Shown: positions 34,077 through 43,305 of the stretch, piece after piece
Layout: each line of letters begins with the position of its first letter
Position numbering within the stretch: position 1 is the first letter of the stretch
DNA from: Brevibacterium zhoupengii
GTDB taxonomy: Bacteria > Actinomycetota > Actinomycetes > Actinomycetales > Brevibacteriaceae
Reading direction: 5' to 3'
NCBI RefSeq assembly: GCF_021117425.1
Contig: NZ_CP088298.1
Location: 3,968,001 to 4,032,000 of the forward strand
Length of the DNA stretch: 64,000 bases
Position numbers and translations under genes: made by a program
The notes under the pieces: generated by a model
Told to the model about the DNA's origin: nothing
Seen by the model: the letters and a program-made list of their open reading frames with translations, nothing else
The model's database searches: none

Positions 34077-34378
34077 GCAGTTCCCGACGAGAACCTCACG
34101 TCCCGAGCCTGCCGCGGCGCTCCCCGGCGCCGCTGCATATCAATATTGACGAAACACCACTTCACCAGTGATCCTAAGAACAACGTGCTGCTGCCCACTC
34201 CCCGATAATGTACAACGGCATCGTTGAATACTCACTGAGTGAAGTTGAACGCAGACTTAGTGAAAATCACATAGCTGCCACATTGAGTAACCGGAATTCG
34301 GTCACAGAGATCGGATATATTACTTAATGGTAGTCAATCCCCAAATCCCCATATCCCCACTGCCAGAGGTCCCCACCC
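34077..34378. other. 302-bp gene-free region between xth and the fourth LuxR gene
   Basis: It opens with a GC-rich hairpin (GCGGCGC at 34114-34120 and its complement at 34127-34133) that may end the xth transcript. The remainder, especially 34140-34350, is A+T-rich for this genome and includes ACTCACTGAGT, a small symmetric site. The promoter of the LuxR gene must be here, but I cannot place it. Confidence 0.45.
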
Positions 34379-36748
34379 ATGCATGATTCCGCTGACCAGG
34401 GCGTTCCCGTTCCCCCGACGGACCGCTCAGCCGGTGCAGGCGTCTTTCCCGGCGAGCGCTCGGCGACGGCTCACTCATTCGCGACTCGCCTCGCCGATTT
34501 CGCACCCGAGCTGCCCGAACCGGTATGGAAGAGTCTGTTCCTGCAGACATCTGGGCATATCCTGGCTGGCCAAGCCGTTCTGCAAGGTGCCGACTCGATG
34601 GGCCACGACCTCTCGACGGTCGATGCCGACCACTACCCGGATCTGCCATCCGCTGAGGTGCTGGCTCAGATCAGACGTCAGGCCCCGGACAGTCCCGAGC
34701 TGAAGTTCGCCCATCTGCTCTCATTCATGCGCGACATCAACGCCGATACCCTCGCCATCGCCGCCGGAGCAATGCGCCACCTGAGGTCGTTCGCCGTTCC
34801 CTCGGAGCCAGAGGGCACCGGCGCCCTCGACATCGCTGACCTGAGCGCGCATCTGCTCGAGGACGGATTGCTGCTCCCGTCTCTGCAGGGCACCGGTCAC
34901 CACACGATTCCGCCGGTCATGAAAGCACTCCTGAGGCGCCTCTACGACGACCGGGATCGGCACAGCGAATCGCGGTCGCGACGCGCACTTGGTGCCAGCG
35001 CCGCCGAATGGCTGAAGGCCCCGGCCTCCTATCATTCGGAGGGCTTCGACGAGGCACTCCTGCAGGTCGCGGAGGCCGGAGAGTGGAGCGCACTGACCGA
35101 TCTCTGGGCACACCGAGGCCATGCACTCATGATCGATCATTTCGACGCAACGCTTGAGGCCTTCTCGAATGTCCCCGAGGCGCAGGCTCAGAACTCGGCG
35201 GTGTTGGCCGAAGCGCTGGGCGACTGCCTGCAGGTTGACGAGGTCAGACGGCGTCTTCGCAGCAGCGACGGCCTCACCGTACTCAACGAGGTCAACTTCG
35301 AGCATTCGGCCGTCCCGACTCTCGACTCGCAGATGGAACGGATCAAAGACGGTGACTTCACCGTCGATGACATCCTGATCATGGCGATCGCATCGATGCG
35401 GCGCCAGAAGGTGCTCGGCCAGTCGGATCAGGGTCTGCAAGTGGCCAGGGCGGCCCAGGAGCTGATCAACGACAGCCGCCACTTCCAGTCAGCGCCCAGC
35501 CGACTCTGCGAAGCACGATTCCACCTCGAATATGGGATCACCACCATGTTCGTCGGTGATCTCACTGGCAGTGTCCAACTGCTGCGTCGGTCGATCATCA
35601 TCACGGAGCTCGCCTCTGCGTCGTCTCCTTATCTCCTGCTCCCCGCGCACGCCTACAGTGCCCTGGCATACGCGATGCTCGGAAACGGCCCATCGAGTGA
35701 CGCACACCTGGGTCACTTCGACGAGCTCAAGGACCAAACTCGCTTCGGCAGCCCTCACACCCTCACCGCCTACTCCTTGGCTCGCATGATCCGTGCCATG
35801 GACGGCCTGGACCTCGACGCGGCAAGCCGGCACTCGGCACGTCTGACCGACCCCTCGCTGGGTCATCACTCGTGGCTCGGAGTCGTTCAGTACAGATCGC
35901 TGTTGGGCATTCTGCGCAGCGATGTCGGGATCGAGGGCAAACGCCTGCAGCAGATCATCGACACCAACCGCTCATCCCTGCCGGCTGACGGACTCCTGCT
36001 CGACACTCTCCAGCTCATGCTGGTCTGCCTCCATCTGGCTCAGGGCCAGACTCACCTCGCCCAGAACGTCCTGCTCGACGCCGAGACCGAGTCGCCGTAC
36101 ATCGTCCTGGCCAGAGCTCAACTCCATCTGACCATCGGGGAGCATGGGACCGCGGCGCACCTGGCGAACAGAGTGCTGTCTGAGAAGTCACTCGATCTGC
36201 ACGCCAGGGCCTCAGCACGTGCGGTTCAGGCTGCCAGTCTGTTGGGCAAGGGAGAGTTGGTCGAGGCAGACTCCGCATTCGTCGACGCCCTCGAGTACTG
36301 CAGGATCGCGGCCAGCCTCATTCCCGTGTCGATAGTTCCCAAGCCTCTGCGCGATCAGTTGATCGAGCGCAGCTCCAGCGCTGCCGAATGGGACTTGCTC
36401 GCTCCGGTCTTCGCGAGCGAATCCGGCGCCACCGACGGCGCCACCGACGGCGCCATCGGCGGACCGGACGGTCGCGGCGCCGGGGAGCGAGTCCGGCATC
36501 GGCTGCTGGGTCTCGGGGAGACGCTTCGCATCCGCGACGGTCACACATTGCTCAGCCCCTCACAGAGGCAGCTCCTGGCCCTGTTGGACACTCAGTCATC
36601 GGTGTCCGCGATCGCAGCTGAGCTCCACCTCGTCGAAGGAACTGTGAAGAACAAACTGTCGAATCTCTACGCGCGCCTCGGCGTCCGCAATCGCAGGGAT
36701 GCGCTGGCTCGCGGCTACGAATACGGATACCTTCCCACCGAGCGCTGA
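34379..36748 (+). CDS. Large LuxR-family regulator without a recognisable ATPase domain
   Basis: A 789-residue protein ending in a LuxR helix-turn-helix (LLALLDTQSSVSAIAAELHL, then VEGTVKNKLSNLYARLGVRN). The rest is a helical TPR-like region resembling the MalT-type sensor body; no Walker A or B motif is visible, so it is not a full STAND protein. Residues near 685-700 contain a repeated ATDG encoded by a 12-bp tandem repeat. The N-terminal 45 residues look unstructured. It lies beside a RelA/SpoT-domain gene, but 150 bp separate them. The ATG has no strong ribosome-binding site; GAGGTCCCC is nearby. Confidence 0.75.
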   Translation: MHDSADQGVPVPPTDRSAGAGVFPGERSATAHSFATRLADFAPELPEPVWKSLFLQTSGHILAGQAVLQGADSMGHDLSTVDADHYPDLPSAEVLAQIRRQAPDSPELKFAHLLSFMRDINADTLAIAAGAMRHLRSFAVPSEPEGTGALDIADLSAHLLEDGLLLPSLQGTGHHTIPPVMKALLRRLYDDRDRHSESRSRRALGASAAEWLKAPASYHSEGFDEALLQVAEAGEWSALTDLWAHRGHALMIDHFDATLEAFSNVPEAQAQNSAVLAEALGDCLQVDEVRRRLRSSDGLTVLNEVNFEHSAVPTLDSQMERIKDGDFTVDDILIMAIASMRRQKVLGQSDQGLQVARAAQELINDSRHFQSAPSRLCEARFHLEYGITTMFVGDLTGSVQLLRRSIIITELASASSPYLLLPAHAYSALAYAMLGNGPSSDAHLGHFDELKDQTRFGSPHTLTAYSLARMIRAMDGLDLDAASRHSARLTDPSLGHHSWLGVVQYRSLLGILRSDVGIEGKRLQQIIDTNRSSLPADGLLLDTLQLMLVCLHLAQGQTHLAQNVLLDAETESPYIVLARAQLHLTIGEHGTAAHLANRVLSEKSLDLHARASARAVQAASLLGKGELVEADSAFVDALEYCRIAASLIPVSIVPKPLRDQLIERSSSAAEWDLLAPVFASESGATDGATDGAIGGPDGRGAGERVRHRLLGLGETLRIRDGHTLLSPSQRQLLALLDTQSSVSAIAAELHLVEGTVKNKLSNLYARLGVRNRRDALARGYEYGYLPTER

Positions 36749-36899
36749 GTCCGCGGCGCACATCTCAGGACCTCTGAACAGTCCGCCGAGGCGCCCGTGA
36801 CGACCTCACGGAGGAAAGCTCGTCTCATTCGCGCGGAAAGCATGGACATCCACCCCGTCTTCTGGTGAAGTTGAATCAGGAGCTAGGAAGGTGACGAGG

Positions 36900-37817
36900 A
36901 TGTCAGCAACAGTCCGCGAACTGGTCGACGAAGCCTACGACAGGCGCGAGTCGACATGGAGGGCCGCCCTGGAGACGGTCAACGATTGGGTCGAGGCCGC
37001 ATGCTCGGGCTCAGCGCTGTTGTCAGGCGATCGAGTCACCGTCGGCCGTGGACGGATCAAGGACCGGCTCCGAGCCGGGGAGAAGCTGCGCCGCAAGCTC
37101 GCCGACGCCAATGACGAGATCCATGAGGCAGTCGAGGTCGAGAATCAGGTCATCGATGTCGTCGGTGCCCGGGCCGTGTGCCGCACCGAGCGGGAGCAGA
37201 CGGCACTGTGGGATCTGCTCACCGACAGCAATGACAGCTCAAACCTCTCCATCGCCGAGGTGCGGGACTACTCCGCCCAGCCCAAGCCCTCCGGATACCG
37301 CGGGCGCCATCTCATCATCGAAGTTCCCTTCGACGCCGAGCCCTCGGTGCTCGTCGAGCTGCAGCTGCGCACGATCATGCAGGATGCGTGGTGTGTGCTC
37401 GCCGAGGAGCATCTGTTCAAACCGGGTCAGGCACTGAAATCAGATGCCCAGCAGGAGCGGCTCTCCGTCGTCCTCTCCGGACTCCTGGCCCAGGCCGATG
37501 TGGTTGCCGGCTATATCGCCGATGATGTCGGTGCCTACCTGGGAATGGGCAACGCCTCACCACCTCGGACGGTGACGAATATCGATGCCGCAGCGGAGGT
37601 CCCCTCGATCGAGGTCACCATCCGCGAGCTCAACCATTCCTATGTCCTCGCCGCCGACGAGGTCGGTCGGCACGGGATCATCCGCCTGGAGAATCTGGGT
37701 CTGACGCCGGAGAATCCCGAACACTCGGCGTTCCCGACCCCAGGTGACAAACTGCAGGTGACGATGGACGAGTCGAACACAACGCGCTACTTCATCCCGG
37801 TCGCTGGGCAGCACTGA
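36900..37817 (+). CDS. RelA/SpoT-domain protein (putative alarmone synthetase)
   Basis: About 305 residues. The nucleotidyltransferase part shows the RelA/SpoT order of motifs: RGRIKDRLRAGEKLRRKL, VIDVVGARAVCRTE, KPSGYRGRHLIIEVP and VLVELQLRTIMQDAWCVLAE followed by EH. The conserved Asp, the Gly-Tyr loop and the Glu of VELQLRT are kept, so (p)ppGpp or a related nucleotide could be made. It lacks the HD hydrolase and TGS/ACT domains of long Rel proteins but has about 90 extra C-terminal residues with no motif I know. The ATG at 36900 follows AAGGTGA; the GTG at 36891 is possible. Confidence 0.78.
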   Translation: MSATVRELVDEAYDRRESTWRAALETVNDWVEAACSGSALLSGDRVTVGRGRIKDRLRAGEKLRRKLADANDEIHEAVEVENQVIDVVGARAVCRTEREQTALWDLLTDSNDSSNLSIAEVRDYSAQPKPSGYRGRHLIIEVPFDAEPSVLVELQLRTIMQDAWCVLAEEHLFKPGQALKSDAQQERLSVVLSGLLAQADVVAGYIADDVGAYLGMGNASPPRTVTNIDAAAEVPSIEVTIRELNHSYVLAADEVGRHGIIRLENLGLTPENPEHSAFPTPGDKLQVTMDESNTTRYFIPVAGQH

Positions 37818-37860
37818 AACACCCCGGCGAACGGGATGCATTCCGATTCGCCAGACCGTC

Positions 37861-37866
37861 TAGACT
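37861..37866 (+). promoter_or_regulatory. Probable -10 box for the DUF5926-like gene
   Basis: TAGACT ends eight bases before the ATG at 37875; no ribosome-binding site is visible between them. This matches the near-leaderless pattern seen at pyrE and xth. Confidence 0.4.
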
Positions 37867-37874
37867 TGTCTTCC

Positions 37875-38753
37875 ATGGGTAAGAAGTCGAAGCGTTCCAA
37901 AGAAGATGTCATTGCCAAACGTTTGGCACGTGCAGAGGCCACGGCCTTCGTTGCACGTCCGTTCGAGGGCCTGCCGTTCGAGGCGGACCTCATCTGCCTG
38001 CGTGAGCTGGTGCCGGCGGCGACCGCCTCGGCGAAGCTGAAAGAGGATTTCGGTGGTCACGAGATCACCATCACCTCCCTGCTGCCCGCCGCATGGCAGG
38101 CCTGGCACCGTGAAGACGGTGAGATCCTGGCCGGCATGCAGGTGCCGGTGTCCTCGACCGATGCTTCTCGCGATGTCGCCCACGGCATTCTGGCCGCAGT
38201 CGATTCGGAGCCGGGCACCACCGTCGAAGCGACCACCGAACCCGGTCAGGGACCGCGGTTGCAGGACATCCTCGACACCGACCACACTTTCGACATCCGC
38301 GTGCTCGAGACATTCGAGTATTGGAAGCTGCCCGAGGCCGAGACGGACTCCGATGTCGCTGCGGCACTCGAGCAGGCCAATGATTCCATCTCGCCCACGG
38401 AGAAGCTCGCCTCGGTGAAGTCCGCCTACTGGACCGAGATGTCGGGCCGCACCTACGTCCGTTGGGCACGCCCCGAGGGTGAGGACGCGATCGTCGACGC
38501 TCTCGCGAGCCTGCAGGTCGATGGGCGCAACGACCTCGGCGGTCCAGGCACCTTCCTGGGATATTTCCGTGCGCACGGAATCATCGTGCCCGTCTGGGAA
38601 CTCGAATTCGGCACACAGGTCGACGACATCGAGGAACCCATTGCGGAGTTCGGCAAACGCCTTGAGACGACCATGAACTCGGGTGAGTCTCTGACCACCG
38701 AGGCACGCCGTGCGCGTTCAGGCATCGTCGCTCGCCAGCTGACCATCCACTGA
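37875..38753 (+). CDS. DUF5926-like actinobacterial protein of unknown function
   Basis: A 292-residue soluble protein starting MGKKSKRSKEDVIAKRLARA, a lysine/arginine-rich segment that could bind nucleic acid. The rest is acidic, with CLRELVPAATASAKL, PGQGPRLQDILDTD and a hydrophobic GYFRAHGIIVPVWELE stretch. It matches my recollection of the DUF5926 family found next to glycosyltransferase and pheA genes in actinobacteria. No catalytic motif is recognisable. The next gene on the same strand is the GT2 protein, 75 bp away. Confidence 0.7.
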   Translation: MGKKSKRSKEDVIAKRLARAEATAFVARPFEGLPFEADLICLRELVPAATASAKLKEDFGGHEITITSLLPAAWQAWHREDGEILAGMQVPVSSTDASRDVAHGILAAVDSEPGTTVEATTEPGQGPRLQDILDTDHTFDIRVLETFEYWKLPEAETDSDVAAALEQANDSISPTEKLASVKSAYWTEMSGRTYVRWARPEGEDAIVDALASLQVDGRNDLGGPGTFLGYFRAHGIIVPVWELEFGTQVDDIEEPIAEFGKRLETTMNSGESLTTEARRARSGIVARQLTIH

Positions 38754-38828
38754 GTTCCGTCGCCACGACCACCAGCGAGCGTCGACCCGAGCTCGCCGGT
38801 GTGTGAGGCGGACAGGAGAAGAGTTCCC

Positions 38829-39638
38829 ATGCCTGAACAGTCGAACACCCCAGGTCCGTCGTCGGAGACGGCACCCCGCGCGATCGCCGCCATCATCCCT
38901 GCGATGAACGAAGCCGACCGGATCGCAGCGACCGTGAGAAGCGCCAAGCAGATCCCCGGCGTCGATATCGTCATGGTCGTCGATGACGGTTCGAGTGATG
39001 ACACCGGTGTCCGCGCCCGCAGGGCTGGCGCCGAGGTGGTCACCCACCGGAAGAACAAAGGCAAGGCCGCGGCCATGATGACCGGTGCGTTTGCCATCCG
39101 CAATCGTGAGATCTCCGATTCGGATCCCGACCAGCACCCGGAACATCGCGCCCTCCTCTTCATCGACGGCGACCTGGAGGATTCAGCTCTCAACACAGCA
39201 CCGCTGGCCGCACCTGTCCTCGCTGGCGAGGCCGATATGACGATCGCGATCCTGCCGGCACAGAAACGCAAGGGCGGCGGGTTCGGCTTCGTCGTCGGTC
39301 TCGCGAAGAAGGGCATCGCTGAGCTCAGCGGATTCGACGCGACCCAGCCGCTGTCGGGAATGCGCTGCCTGAGCCGTGAGGCCTTCGACACGGCGCTTCC
39401 CTTCGCTGCCGGATGGGGCGTCGAAACGGCTATGACCATCGATGTCGTCACTGCCGGCCTGCGCGTCGAAGAGGTCGAATGCGATCTCCACCACCGGGTC
39501 ACGGGCAAGGACCTCAAGGCGCAGCTGCACCGCGCCGCCCAATACCGCGACGTCGCCCGGGCGATCTTCGTACGCAGACTGCGCGCCAAGAAGTCGAACA
39601 GCACATCGCCGAGTACCGAGAAGGAGAACTCTCAGTGA
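38829..39638 (+). CDS. GT2-family glycosyltransferase
   Basis: A 269-residue GT-A fold enzyme: AAIIPAMNEADRIAATV at the N terminus, VVDDGSSDDTG, and FIDGDLED as the metal-binding D-x-D. No membrane helix is evident, so it is soluble or peripheral. Similar actinobacterial proteins include dolichyl-phosphate-mannose-synthase-like and glucosyl-phosphoglycerate-synthase-like enzymes; donor and acceptor are not clear. AGGAG lies ten bases before the ATG. Its stop overlaps the pheA start, an unexpected pairing. Confidence 0.82.
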   Translation: MPEQSNTPGPSSETAPRAIAAIIPAMNEADRIAATVRSAKQIPGVDIVMVVDDGSSDDTGVRARRAGAEVVTHRKNKGKAAAMMTGAFAIRNREISDSDPDQHPEHRALLFIDGDLEDSALNTAPLAAPVLAGEADMTIAILPAQKRKGGGFGFVVGLAKKGIAELSGFDATQPLSGMRCLSREAFDTALPFAAGWGVETAMTIDVVTAGLRVEEVECDLHHRVTGKDLKAQLHRAAQYRDVARAIFVRRLRAKKSNSTSPSTEKENSQ

Positions 39639-40573
39639 GCGCAGAGCGCTACGCCTACCTGGGCCCAGAAGCCACGTTCACCGAGGCAGCACTCCTGCAG
39701 TATCTCGACTCCCACGGCCTGCGCTCGAACGCATCGACCCAGCCCATGCGCAACGGGGCCGCGGCTCTCGAGGCAGTCCTCGACGGTGACTGCCTGGCAG
39801 CTGTCGTGCCGATCGAGAACTCCATCGAAGGCGGCGTGCCGGCCACGATCGATGCCCTGACCGATCATGGTCAGCTGCAGATCATCGCCGAGGTGGTGGT
39901 GCCCGTTCGCTTCGTCCTGGCGGTGAAGCCGGGGACCGATCCCAGCACGCTGACCTCGTTCGGATCCCACCCGCACGGTGAGGCACAGGTGAGGACGTTC
40001 ATGGCTGCGAACTTCCCCGATGCCGTCTACCTGCCGACCTCGTCGACGGCCGCGGCCGCACGAGATCTGGCCAACGACGCCGCCGACCATGTGGCGGCCG
40101 TGTGCCCGGCCCTGGCGGCTGAACGCTACGGACTTGAAGTCCTGGCCAACGACATCGGAGAACGTCAGGACGCCGAGACCCGGTTCGTCGTCGTCACTCG
40201 TCCCGGCACCATTCCGGCACCAACGGGATCTGACAAGACCACCATCGTGGCCTCACTGCGCTCCGATCGTGCGGGTGCGCTGTTGGAGATGCTCGAACAG
40301 TTCTCCAGTCGCGGGGTGAACATGTCACGCATCGAATCCCGACCCACCGGTGACGGACTCGGGCTCTACCAGTTCTCGATCGACCTGCTGGGCCATGTGC
40401 ACGAGGCCCGGATGGCCGATGCGCTGCAGGGAGTCCACCGTGTGACCAGGAACCTGAGATTCCTCGGCAGCTACCCCAGTGCGGTGGAGACCGGTGTGCC
40501 CCTCGACCCGACGACCACGGACGATTCGTTTTCCGCCGCCGCTGCCTGGCTGGATTCGACACTGGGCGGCTGA
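39635..40573 (+). CDS. pheA: Prephenate dehydratase
   Basis: A 312-residue enzyme with the prephenate dehydratase domain (YAYLGPEATFTEAA, VPIENSIEGGV, and the TRF of DAETRFVVV) and a C-terminal ACT domain (GALLEMLEQFSSRGVNMSRI, ESRP) that binds phenylalanine for feedback inhibition. It converts prephenate to phenylpyruvate. The GTG at 39635 overlaps the GT2 stop as GTGA, with AAGGAG upstream. No chorismate mutase domain is fused. Confidence 0.93.
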   Translation: MSAERYAYLGPEATFTEAALLQYLDSHGLRSNASTQPMRNGAAALEAVLDGDCLAAVVPIENSIEGGVPATIDALTDHGQLQIIAEVVVPVRFVLAVKPGTDPSTLTSFGSHPHGEAQVRTFMAANFPDAVYLPTSSTAAAARDLANDAADHVAAVCPALAAERYGLEVLANDIGERQDAETRFVVVTRPGTIPAPTGSDKTTIVASLRSDRAGALLEMLEQFSSRGVNMSRIESRPTGDGLGLYQFSIDLLGHVHEARMADALQGVHRVTRNLRFLGSYPSAVETGVPLDPTTTDDSFSAAAAWLDSTLGG

Positions 40574-40679
40574 GCACCGTATACCTGCCGTCATAGCTGA
40601 GTGACCTGGAGGGCTCGGAGGACAGTAGTCTGAGTATGCTTGGGGTCGCCAGGCTCACACATCGACGAAGGAGTCGCCC

Positions 40680-42413
40680 ATGGGAAACACCTCTCCGAAC
40701 GCCGCCCCTGATGAGGCTTATGACGCCATCGTCGTCGGGGCAGGCCTCGCGGGGCTTGTCGCCGCCCATGAGCTCAGCCTCGCCGGGAAGAGGGTGCTCA
40801 TCCTCGACCAGGAGAACCGGGCCAACCTCGGCGGTCAGGCCTTCTGGTCCCTCGGTGGGCTTTTCCTCGTCGATTCCCCTGAGCAGCGCCGACTCGGCGT
40901 CCACGACTCCCTCGACCTGGCACGCCAGGATTGGGCCACCTCGGCGGGCTTCGACCGGGAAGACGATCATTGGCCGCGGCAGTGGGCCGAGTCGTATCTT
41001 GAGTTCGCCGCCGGGGACAAGCGCCGCTACCTCCATGACCTGGGGCTGCGCCTGACACCGATCGTCGGCTGGGCAGAGCGAGGCGGGTCCGGTGCCTCCG
41101 AGCACGGCAACTCCGTGCCGAGGTTCCACCTCACCTGGGGCACCGGCCCCGAGGTGGTCCGGGTCTTCCGCGAACCCGTGGAAAGGGCCGAAGCCGCGGG
41201 GCTTGTCACCATGGGTTTCCGGCACCGTGTCGATGAGCTCATCGTCGAAGGCAGCGGCAGCGGCGATGGCGATGGCGATGGCGCCTCGGTCGTCGGGGTC
41301 CGCGGGCGGAGACTGGCCCCCAGCCACACCGGCCGCGGGGTCGAGTCGAACCGCGAGGAGCTCGGTGACTTCGAACTCCGCGCCCCTGCGGTCGTCGTCA
41401 CCAGCGGCGGCGTCGGCCACAACTTCGAACTCATGCGCAAGTTCTGGCCGGTCGAACGACTCGGCGAATTCCCCCAGACGATGCTCGCCGGAGTCCCCGC
41501 CCATGTCGACGGACGCATGCTGGCCATCGCCGAGGAGGCGGGTGCGAGCCTGATCAATCGGGATCGGATCTGGGCCTATACCGAGGGCATCGAGAACTGG
41601 AACCCCGTGTGGCCCAACCACGGGATCCGCATCATTCCTGGTCCCTCGTCACTGTGGTTCGACGCTGAGGGCAACCGGTTCCCCGCACCGAACTACCCCG
41701 GCTTCGACACCAACCGGACCATGAAGACCATTCTCTCGACCGGTCACGACTATTCGTGGTTCGTGCTCAACGAGTCGATCATCCGCAAGGAGTTCGCGCT
41801 CTCAGGCTCGGAGCAGAATCCCGACATCACGAAGAAAGACTGGCGCCTGACCTTGGACCGGGCCCGCTCCTCCGATGCGCCTGGCCCGGTCGAAGCCTTC
41901 AAGAAATTCGGCCCCGACTTCGTCGTTGCCGACACCACCGAAGAGCTGGTCGCCGGGATGAATGAGCGGTCTCGCGGTCCCGTCATCGATCATGACCACC
42001 TCGTCGACCAGATCGTCGAACGCGACCGGCAGATGGACCATTCGTTCTCGAAGGACGCGCAGGTCCAAGCCATCCACAATGCCAGGAACTACCTCGGCGA
42101 CAAGATCGTGCGGGTGCAGAAACCGCACAAGATCCTCGACCCGGCCCACGGTCCACTCATCGCGGTGCGCCTGAGCCTGCTCTCCCGCAAGACCCTGGGC
42201 GGGCTGGAGACGAACCTCGACGCCCAGGTCATCGGAGCAGACGGCACACCGATCCCCGGTCTCTATGCCGCGGGTGAGGTCACGGGATTCGGCGGCGGAG
42301 GAATGCACGGCTACAACGCACTTGAGGGAACTTTCCTGGGCGGGTGCATCTTCTCCGGAATGCGCGCCGGACGTGCCCTCGCGGGAAGCTTGGGAGCGGA
42401 GAGAAGGCCATGA
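40680..42413 (+). CDS. FAD-binding dehydrogenase (3-ketosteroid-dehydrogenase-like fold)
   Basis: A 577-residue flavoprotein with the N-terminal dinucleotide-binding motif VVGAGLAGLVAAHELSLAG, a GG doublet (NLGGQAFWSLGG) and a C-terminal FAD motif (GLYAAGEVTGFGGGGMHGYN). It belongs to the broad fumarate-reductase/ketosteroid-dehydrogenase flavoprotein group; substrate unknown. The segment GSGSGDGDGDGAS near residue 190 is encoded by short GGCGAT repeats (about 41252-41280) and is probably a surface loop. GAAGGAG precedes the ATG by six bases. The next gene overlaps its stop. Confidence 0.85.
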   Translation: MGNTSPNAAPDEAYDAIVVGAGLAGLVAAHELSLAGKRVLILDQENRANLGGQAFWSLGGLFLVDSPEQRRLGVHDSLDLARQDWATSAGFDREDDHWPRQWAESYLEFAAGDKRRYLHDLGLRLTPIVGWAERGGSGASEHGNSVPRFHLTWGTGPEVVRVFREPVERAEAAGLVTMGFRHRVDELIVEGSGSGDGDGDGASVVGVRGRRLAPSHTGRGVESNREELGDFELRAPAVVVTSGGVGHNFELMRKFWPVERLGEFPQTMLAGVPAHVDGRMLAIAEEAGASLINRDRIWAYTEGIENWNPVWPNHGIRIIPGPSSLWFDAEGNRFPAPNYPGFDTNRTMKTILSTGHDYSWFVLNESIIRKEFALSGSEQNPDITKKDWRLTLDRARSSDAPGPVEAFKKFGPDFVVADTTEELVAGMNERSRGPVIDHDHLVDQIVERDRQMDHSFSKDAQVQAIHNARNYLGDKIVRVQKPHKILDPAHGPLIAVRLSLLSRKTLGGLETNLDAQVIGADGTPIPGLYAAGEVTGFGGGGMHGYNALEGTFLGGCIFSGMRAGRALAGSLGAERRP

Positions 42414-43222
42414 CGAACACGAATCTCACGGTGCTCATCACCGGTGGCACGTCCGGAATCGGAGCCGCACTGGTGAGGAAGTTGGCGCACCGTGGTTGCA
42501 CGGTGCTGACCACGAGTCGAGACCCCGAGCGGATTCCACCGTCCGAGCGGATCTCCGGGGTGCGCTATCTTCAATTGGACCTCGCCGATCCCGACAGCAT
42601 CGAGGCGCTGGGCGCCGAGCTTGGCACCGTCGACGTGCTCGTCAACAATGCCGGTGAGAGTCAGTCGGGGCCCTTCGAGGAGCTGCCCTCCGAGGCCATC
42701 GACCGCCTGTTTCGCACCAATGTCTTCGGGCCGGTGCGCCTGAGCCAGCTCGTCCTGCCCGGCATGCGCCAGCGTGGGCGCGGCCGGATCATCATGGTCG
42801 GTTCCATGCTCGCCAGCTTCCCCCTGGCTCATCGCAGCTCCTATGTTGCGTCCAAGGCGGCCCTGCGCGGATTCGCCACTGCCGCGCGTCAGGAGCTCTC
42901 GCCGTTCGGCGTCTGGCTCAGTGTCGTCGAACCCGGGTCCATCGCCACCGGGATCGGCGGCCGGCGGACGAAGTACCTCTCCCCGGGTTCTGTCTACACC
43001 GAGGATGTGAGGACGATGCTTGAGCATCTCGATGCCAATGAACGAGGCGGGATCTCTGCCGAGACCGTGGCCACGACCATCATCACGGCCATCGAGACGG
43101 CCAGGCCCCGCGAATTCTATGCCGTAGGCAGCAGGGCGCCGCTGCCGTTCCTACTCAAACGGGCACTCCCCTGCACAGTGATGTCACGGATCGTCGCGGC
43201 CCAGCACGGACTCAAGCGGTGA
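42410..43222 (+). CDS. Short-chain dehydrogenase/reductase coupled to the flavin dehydrogenase
   Basis: A 270-residue SDR: TGGTSGIGAAL, NNAGES, the serine of IIMVGSML and YVASK (Tyr and Lys of the catalytic triad). Its ATG overlaps the preceding stop as ATGA, so the reductase and the flavin dehydrogenase are made together and may act in sequence on a steroid-like or alicyclic substrate (inference). Confidence 0.85.
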   Translation: MTNTNLTVLITGGTSGIGAALVRKLAHRGCTVLTTSRDPERIPPSERISGVRYLQLDLADPDSIEALGAELGTVDVLVNNAGESQSGPFEELPSEAIDRLFRTNVFGPVRLSQLVLPGMRQRGRGRIIMVGSMLASFPLAHRSSYVASKAALRGFATAARQELSPFGVWLSVVEPGSIATGIGGRRTKYLSPGSVYTEDVRTMLEHLDANERGGISAETVATTIITAIETARPREFYAVGSRAPLPFLLKRALPCTVMSRIVAAQHGLKR

Positions 43223-43250
43223 GTTCCGGGTGATCTCGCGTCGCTGAGCT

Positions 43251-43279
43251 GCACAGTGGCGCGGACCGCGCGGCTGTGC
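43251..43279. terminator. Stem-loop between convergent genes
   Basis: GCACAG-TG-GCGCGG-A-CCGCGC-GG-CTGTGC: two paired segments separated by a two-base internal loop. It lies between the SDR and the epimerase genes, which converge. Confidence 0.5.
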
Positions 43280-43305
43280 TGATGTGTGGCTGACCGACTG
43301 AGAGG

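Noticed and set aside
40194..41621. 475-codon minus-strand frame opposite pheA and the flavin dehydrogenase
   Set aside because: It lies antisense to two clear enzymes and its composition (Gly, Asp, Pro, Arg) is that of a GC-rich shadow.
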